Positions 58,592 through 64,000 of a DNA stretch of 64,000 bases are shown here, one piece after another (positions within the stretch are counted from its first letter, which is position 1; each line of letters begins with the position of its first letter). The notes below the pieces were generated by a model. It saw only the letters and a list, made by a program, of their open reading frames with translations, was not told the DNA's origin and did no database searches. Origin of the DNA: Spirometra erinaceieuropaei (taxonomy: Eukaryota > Platyhelminthes > Cestoda > Diphyllobothriidea > Diphyllobothriidae); the NCBI GenBank assembly GCA_902702965.1, contig CACRXP010000977.1, forward strand, positions 90,010 to 154,009. Reading direction: 5' to 3'. The position numbers and the translations under genes are program-made.

Positions 58592-58736
58592 GGTCACTGC
58601 ATATAACTTCCGTGTTATCATCCGGTGAAAGAAATCGCGGTTGACACCCATTTTTCTCGTCGAGCTCACAGGCAACATTGTCAATTATTTGACATGGGCG
58701 AGTTTTCGCACAGGCAGACCAGTCTGAGCATAGAGA
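58592..58736 (-). CDS. SUEL-lectin membrane protein, end of a first (partial) lectin domain
   Basis: The exon encodes SLCSDWSACAKTRPCQIIDN, VACELDEKNGCQPRFLSPDD and NTEVICSD, then C before a consensus donor GTAAGT (58591-58586). The acceptor ACCGAG (58737) is weak. LCSDWSAC has the C-5-C spacing of LCEGRQNC in the second domain, and GC..RFL.......VIC fits the domain end, so I read it as the C-terminal half of a first SUEL domain with two extra Cys. The intron phase to 56049 fits. It could instead be another Cys-rich domain. Confidence 0.7.
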
Positions 58737-59801
58737 CTCGGTTATTTGTGTTATATATCCAAAGAAAATTAATTGCAAAGAAATTCTTAGATGATGTGAT
58801 AAAATGGGCAGTTTTATGTTGTTCGTTCTACCAAACATCAGCTTGGACCAATCCACTTGATATTCAGCTTAGAGTAAAACTCTTCTCAGTGTGGTAGTGC
58901 TTGCCCTTAAATGTACTTCATAAAAAATAAGTTTCTTCAAACTTCAGCTGCTGCTCCCGTTTCGAAATTTCCCCGAGGACAAGCCGCACCCTGATTGGAC
59001 AATCTTTTATTGGCTTGAATGTTGGCTGTAAAATCACTAAAGGAGAGCGTTTTTATTGGCCACTTCAAGAGAAAAATTATATTGTCAGAAAATAAGGATT
59101 TGCACATTCTAAAAACTTGACCACCTCATTTAATCAGTTTTATTAAGTGTCCCAGTAGTTTAGAGCATATTCGCACATAACAGAGACCAAGAGCCCTGTG
59201 CTTGAAAATTTCTCGAAACATTTCAGGGACAGGACATGAAATTTTTATGTTGGCTAATTTTTGAAATGATGGCACTCGAGTTATTCATGCAAATTTTCTA
59301 TCCGACTAACTATATTGACTGCCGTCCATTCTTTAATTACACTATTCGGTTCATAGGCGCATTGACATCGAAAATACTTTTAAAAGTTGGCTCGCTTAAC
59401 GGCGTACAGAAGTCAACCACAAACAATTAAGTATGCGTTAGTGAGGAAGATAGAGAGAGTGTCCATACGCCATACTAGCAGTCCGTCCTCTCCTTTACGG
59501 CAAACAGGATAGTCTTTCATAAAGTCAACAATTGTCAACTAATAGTCTAAATTTCAATAGGGAGACCTTTAATAGCCTGTCCTAATCGCAGAAAGAAATC
59601 AGGATTTCGCACTTTATTGGTACTTTTTATGAATGGTTATAGGAGGACTGTAAAAATTAATCATAACTGGGTTCTCAGGATACGTAAATTTTACCTTTGA
59701 AACCATTCATAATGTCGAGTTGTAAACGTTAAGGGCAGTGATTACGCCCGCTGTCAGTCACAGCGGGCAAGGAACTACAAATCGCTTTGCAGAAAATTTA
59801 C

Positions 59802-59931
59802 CTCCCAGATTATATAGATCGTCTTTTGCCAATAAAAGCTGTATAAAGACGTCACGGAGCACGGACACATGATAATGATAAACGAAAAATAAAGAACTAC
59901 TTCAGTGAACAGCTGAGCAAACTCGATATGC
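59802..59931 (-). CDS. SUEL-lectin membrane protein, tentative upstream exon
   Basis: The acceptor GATTTCTTTCTTTAG (59932) is strong and the donor GAG/GTAAAT is good. Only one frame is open: one base, then HIEFAQLFTEVVLYFSFIII, MCPCSVTSLYSFYWQKTIYI, IWE, ending in phase 0 as needed by the exon at 58736. SLYSFYWQKTIYIIWE-SLC can be laid over NASQEDKLNGIYN-LC of the second domain. The hydrophobic run VVLYFSFIII could also be a signal or membrane segment, in which case the gene start lies near here. Upstream exons ending in phase 2 were not found. Confidence 0.5.
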
Positions 59932-60789
59932 CTAAAGAAAGAAATCGGATTTACTGTAGTCACAAAATATTGCTGCCGATGTCAATTACCTCGATCTTAT
60001 TGTCATTAACGAATCCGAAGCATCGTATCTTAATTCAATGGAAGACGTTTTTTGCCAATAACAAATGTCGTATCAGCACTAGAGAGATGCCGTAGGCTTT
60101 CAAGTATAAATATTAAATTCGTCAAGAACTGATCATTCTTTTTGAAGTATTATTCACAAAAAAGCGTTTCATCGAAATTTCAGATGCTCTAGATCATCTT
60201 GAAAATGCCGAGCTTAATTTAAAAGACCAAATGGGTAAAAACGAGCCAATACTGAGCTTGGTAGACTGGAGAAGGTCGCATTGGAGACAGCACATGTTAA
60301 ACACATAATGCCAAAAGCTACTGAAATGCTCACGCATAATAGAGAAACGTTAGAGATTGTCTAGCATTAGTAATGAGTATTTAAGGGAGTCCGTCGCCTG
60401 TGAGGATAGTTCGTCAAATTAGGCAAATTTGAGACGTTGCGATTACGCCATTTGTGATGTTAATGAACTTAAGTTTGAGGGATTAGCTAAAAGCGCAGCA
60501 CCCTCACTTGCCAAAAGCTCAGATACATGTCCCGCTGATTTTGTGTGGACGCATGACAGGAGACGTGACCCCCGAGTGTTCCAAACTACTTTTTAATGTA
60601 TTAACTTTCAAGCCAAACCGGAGAGGGTTTGTGCGGAAGAATTCATGGGAATTTTTTTAATGCGTTATAGTGAAAGTGGCCTTTGTATACGGACACAGAC
60701 ATTGGCAATTAAAATCGACATAGTGATTTCGTGAGTTTTTGACTTTCTCAGGGAACAGTTATATCTAAGAGATATAATGATTCCCAAGT

Positions 60790-61109
60790 AATTGTTGCTT
60801 TTAATTTCCTTAGAAATTAACTGCGAACTTGAAATAGATCGGCATATTTAAGGTCTATGGACTCAGACCAAAGTTTTTTTATGTATCAGAATATTTGGAC
60901 TGAAGTCCATCAGCCATAGCGGATAACCGCGTCATATTCATTAACTGTCGGCAGTTAATTAATATTACGCGGTTATCCGCTGTGGCTGATGGACTTCCGC
61001 CAAAATATTCTCAGACATAAAAAAATTTGGTCTGAGTCCATAGACCTTAAATATACCGGTCTATTTCAAGTTCGAAGTTAATTTCTAAGGAAATTAAAAA
61101 GTAACAATT
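60790..61109. repeat. Near-perfect 320-bp palindrome
   Basis: The arms 60790-60947 and 60952-61109 are reverse complements with few mismatches around the four-base centre TCGG. Outer ends AATTGTTGCTTTTAATTTCC and GGAAATTAAAAAGTAACAAT; inner part CAGCCATAGCGGATAACCGC and GCGGTTATCCGCTGTGGCTG. Every pair of matched positions sums to 121899, so there is almost no length drift. It has no open frame of note and fits a MITE or foldback element, or a cruciform-forming site. Confidence 0.93.
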
Positions 61110-61138
61110 TCTGAATTGGATTATCTACCAGAAGGCAA

Positions 61139-61256
61139 ACAAGGAGTGCTGGGGGACCACTGACGAGCCGCACACCCCCACAACTGCGTCATGCAGCGGC
61201 AGAATGTCGGTGAAAAACGTGTGTATGGGCTTTTGACTACTACCTGTGCAGTTAGT
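61139..61256 (+). repeat. Dispersed repeat shared with 26.1 kb, copy 2
   Basis: AAGGAGTGCTGGGGGACCAC, AACTGCGTCATGCAGCGGCA, GAATGTCGGTGAAAAACGTG and GGGCTTTTGACTACTA match 26121-26226 in order and strand. It starts 30 bases after the palindrome. Confidence 0.65.
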
Positions 61257-61259
61257 ACG

Positions 61260-63060
61260 GAATCACCTTACCCTAAAATTCTGAAGTAATTTAGCCAACA
61301 CTTGTATTAGTCCAGCATAACTTGCACACTTCAGTTCGTCGGAATATGCTAAGAAAACTTTATCCAAAAGCACTCCAACTTTTTAATTCACGTAAAATTA
61401 ATGCTCATGGGATACTGTGACGTTAATTTTCCTCCTTTTATGAACTTATACAACAAACTACTGATGTCCACCACAAATATTCATGTCTGAAATGTCCGCT
61501 CCATATATATTCTACAGTTCTGGCAAGCTAACCGATTTGTCATACTGCGGACTGTGTTCGACGGAAGCGAAAGACACTGCTCGAAATTTCAACGCACGCT
61601 GTAAAACCAGGAGGTTCTTGCGGCCGCTTTCTCATCGCCATAAGTATTATGTCTGCCGATAAAAGATCCGGATATAACTATCACCTAAAGAACTCAGATT
61701 CTGCCAGTTTGATTGCATTTACAAGTTTATTTAAACACGGCTAAGGAGGGTTGGGAAGAAAAGTCCAAATACAAAGCAAATGTAGAACTGTTCTGGCTCA
61801 AACCTAAAATCTTTAAAATAATGCATTGAGGCAAGGGATATTTATTTGTCTTCGAATGGAGAGGCACGCACTTAAGCCTCCGACTGATTCGGAGAGTACG
61901 AAAAATCTAATTCCAACACTTCGTATAACATATAAATTGAACGAAATGAACGTAAGGGAAGAACACACGTCATCGGTACCTGCGCAGTGCGTATATTCGG
62001 TGGTTTTTTTGGGGCCCTGTACTCATATGTTTTATACGGCATTAAGCATACTTGGAAGCAAATATAAACTGGCCTAGAGAAGCGTTGGCGACTTGATTCT
62101 GTGGTTGTATACCGACACATATGCGAATGAAATACATATCTATCTATCAAATGCATACCTGGTAAATTGAAATACAATGCGGTGTCCATTTCTTGTTTAT
62201 GAAGCGTTCTCAGGCGGCGACACCGCAAAAGTCAGTGCTAGCGTACTCGAGGTCTAAATCTGAATCCGTATAGTCAGTTGGCGTTTATGTCCGATCCTCT
62301 AACCACTTGAAACATGGAGCTCGCGTTTTGTCAGCTCTTATCGAGAAGCATAAACGTGAAATTGACGTTTATCAGTCTATCCTGGTGGTCGGATGCGTCA
62401 GGGGCTTCCGAAAGAAAACAAAGCGGTTTCCTATTCAGTCACGTAGTTAGGATGGATAGGTAAACGCCAAGCCTACACTGAAACCCACTGTCTTTGCAAA
62501 GTTGCTAATAAAACCTGCCCACTGTTTTTACATTCCTTGTTTTCCTGACCTGTTGGAGAGACAGTTTCCCAAAGTTTCGGAAATATTTTACCTGTCATCT
62601 CACTTTGTCGAAGAGGTTTTCAGGATGGTGTTTGAGGTGAATGTTAAGTTGAATATTTTATCCATCATTTGGCAAACATTTAGGTTGACTTGCATCAGTT
62701 TCCTCCAACGAACTTCATTATATTCGGATTTGCAAGGAAATGACTGTGAATTCTTTAAAATGCAATCAAACTTTTTACCACAGTGTCCGTGTCGATGCTA
62801 CAGCACTTATCTGGCAAATTCTCGATTATTTTCGACAGTTGTGCAATGCAGTAACGAGATTTTAACACCCATTTCCCTGTTTTTTCCAGTTGTGGTCTTT
62901 TACTTAGAGATATAGCTTAGTAATTACGTTTAAAGCTATTAAGTGAACATATGCTTAGTATTTTTATGTGTGGTTATGGATTCTATGCTCATAATACCAG
63001 TGAGTTAAAGCAGAAAGAAAACAGCCACGCTTTAAAGTTCCGTAGTCTTTAAAGCAAATC
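61260..63060. other. Stretch without a supported gene
   Basis: Overlapping frames lie at 61826-62228 on both strands, and a 137-codon + strand frame at 62502-62915 has no recognised motif. The latter is the longest clean frame here and could hold an exon, but I see no firm splice pair. Confidence 0.35.
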
Positions 63061-63080
63061 TATCTGAACCATATCTCAGA

Positions 63081-63329
63081 TGCCATTTTATTATGACGGA
63101 ATCTCAATATGAGTTCGTCGGCTCTATTTATGATAGATTTGTTCCATCAAGTCTAAAATCGTCCACTGTTTTTTTAAATCAAAGCAGTAAATTGTATAAT
63201 TCCTTTATAAAAAAGACTTTATCAAGTGTGCGGACATACTTTAACGGAGTAATGTATGATGATCAAGGTGCTACCGTTAGTAAACGACAAACAAAACCTA
63301 CTTTGCCTTTGCGAAAGAATGAGCAATAG
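63081..63329 (+). CDS. Possible terminal exon of an unknown gene
   Basis: An acceptor-like site (ACCATATCTCAG) is followed, in the phase that takes one base, by CHFIMTESQYEFVGSIYDRF and on through VPSSLKSSTVFLNQSSKLYN, SFIKKTLSSVRTYFNGVMYD, ending in a basic tail KRQTKPTLPLRKNEQ and TAG. The peptide is polar, with a normal-looking composition and no low-complexity run. I recognise no family. An ATG at 63093 would also allow a single-exon 78-residue product. Confidence 0.3.
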   Translation, partial: CHFIMTESQYEFVGSIYDRFVPSSLKSSTVFLNQSSKLYNSFIKKTLSSVRTYFNGVMYDDQGATVSKRQTKPTLPLRKNEQ

Positions 63330-64000
63330 ATATGCATACACTAAGGGCTATTTAAATGACCTAAAGTTGCCATGACGGTAAACGTCGCAAATACAAAACA
63401 AGCCTTTAATTCCTTTTGCAGGGAGAAATACTGTCACTGTATGACGCGAAATGCCAAAACCCGCTTTTTACTATTAATTTAAGAAAATTCGCACAAATAA
63501 GATAAAAATTGCACATTTAAGGAGAATATAAATACACTTAGTGCAATATCTCGCCTCTGGGAAAGGTTCACTAGATATTCAAAATTAAAATTTTTAAAAT
63601 ATTCGTCAAACTAAGTGCAAACATCTTCTATTATCTGTAAAAGTGCTTATTTTCGCCCCTAGGCCTGTGCTTTGGATTCCAGGTTGATATTCGAAGATAT
63701 TTCAATTACGTAACGTCACCAACAACACTCCATTATCAATAAGTCGTTTGAGTTAGATTAACACATTCCTGTGGAGACCTTAGCAGTATGCGCTAAAAAT
63801 GAAAAAAAAATTGAAAGGTTAGCTACAAGGATTTTAAACCACTTCTCATTGCAAATGAACGGTCAAACAAAAGAATTGAAAACCTTTTTTACCCCGCCAT
63901 ATACTATCAGCGTTTTGTGATATTTACAAAAGGCAAGCTCTTGTCATGAAAGAAATAAATGCTCCGCCAGATTATAACCCACATACAAGACGCCGCATTA
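63330..64000. other. Right end of the window, nothing recognised
   Basis: AT-rich; AATAAA-like signals near 63955 only. Confidence 0.4.

Noticed and set aside
62502..62915. 137-codon plus-strand frame as a gene
   Set aside because: No motif, no clear start or splice pair, and an AT-rich hydrophobic composition; kept only as a remark in the region entry.

Overview
The window is nuclear DNA of a metazoan with long introns and heavy loads of old repeats. The organism is most likely a parasitic flatworm, probably a diphyllobothriid-type cestode. That guess rests on the combination of an RTE-like LINE with a C2H2 zinc-finger tail, a GIY-YIG Penelope-like element, a Merlin-type transposase, tRNA-derived SINEs and AT-rich introns. 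No phylogeny was run. A 512-base N run shows that this is a draft assembly.

Two host genes can be supported. (1) A coactosin-like actin-binding protein on the + strand: one exon at the very left edge (to base 75) and two at 17169-17409 and 17663-17767. The splice phase fits across a single intron of about 17.1 kb. All of 76-17168 is therefore intron, and every element in it is an intronic insertion: a Rex1/CR1-like LINE, an RTE endonuclease fragment, a telomere-like repeat, two large foldback elements, SINEs and the assembly gap. (2) A membrane protein on the - strand with a SUEL/galactose-binding-lectin domain. It has five exons between 59931 and 52390 that join in phase: one probable partial lectin domain, one complete eight-cysteine domain, a transmembrane helix and a short basic cytoplasmic tail. 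The layout resembles EVA-1 homolog C. Its 5' end was not found.

Between the two genes (about 18.3-52.1 kb) the DNA is intergenic or deep-intronic and dominated by decayed mobile elements. These are two Penelope-like elements (23.4-24.6 kb, - strand; 28.3-29.0 kb, + strand) with further copies of their tail at 19.5, 22.8 and 45.6 kb; a dispersed repeat holding a degenerate TTAGGG array (32 kb); a 0.97-kb foldback element (35.4 kb); an internally deleted, frameshifted Merlin transposase (38 kb); local tandem duplications (25.3 and 40.4 kb); an RTE-like 3' end with degenerate zinc fingers (49-50.2 kb); and a SINE-based inverted repeat (51 kb). The right end (60-64 kb) has a near-perfect 320-bp palindrome and one possible terminal exon on the + strand.

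No CRISPR array, rRNA, prokaryotic operon or intact mobile element was seen. The most useful new observations are the two spliced gene models, the family of roughly 0.9-1 kb inverted-repeat elements, and a 303-bp duplication on either side of the N gap, where the gap starts exactly where a foldback element starts in the other copy.
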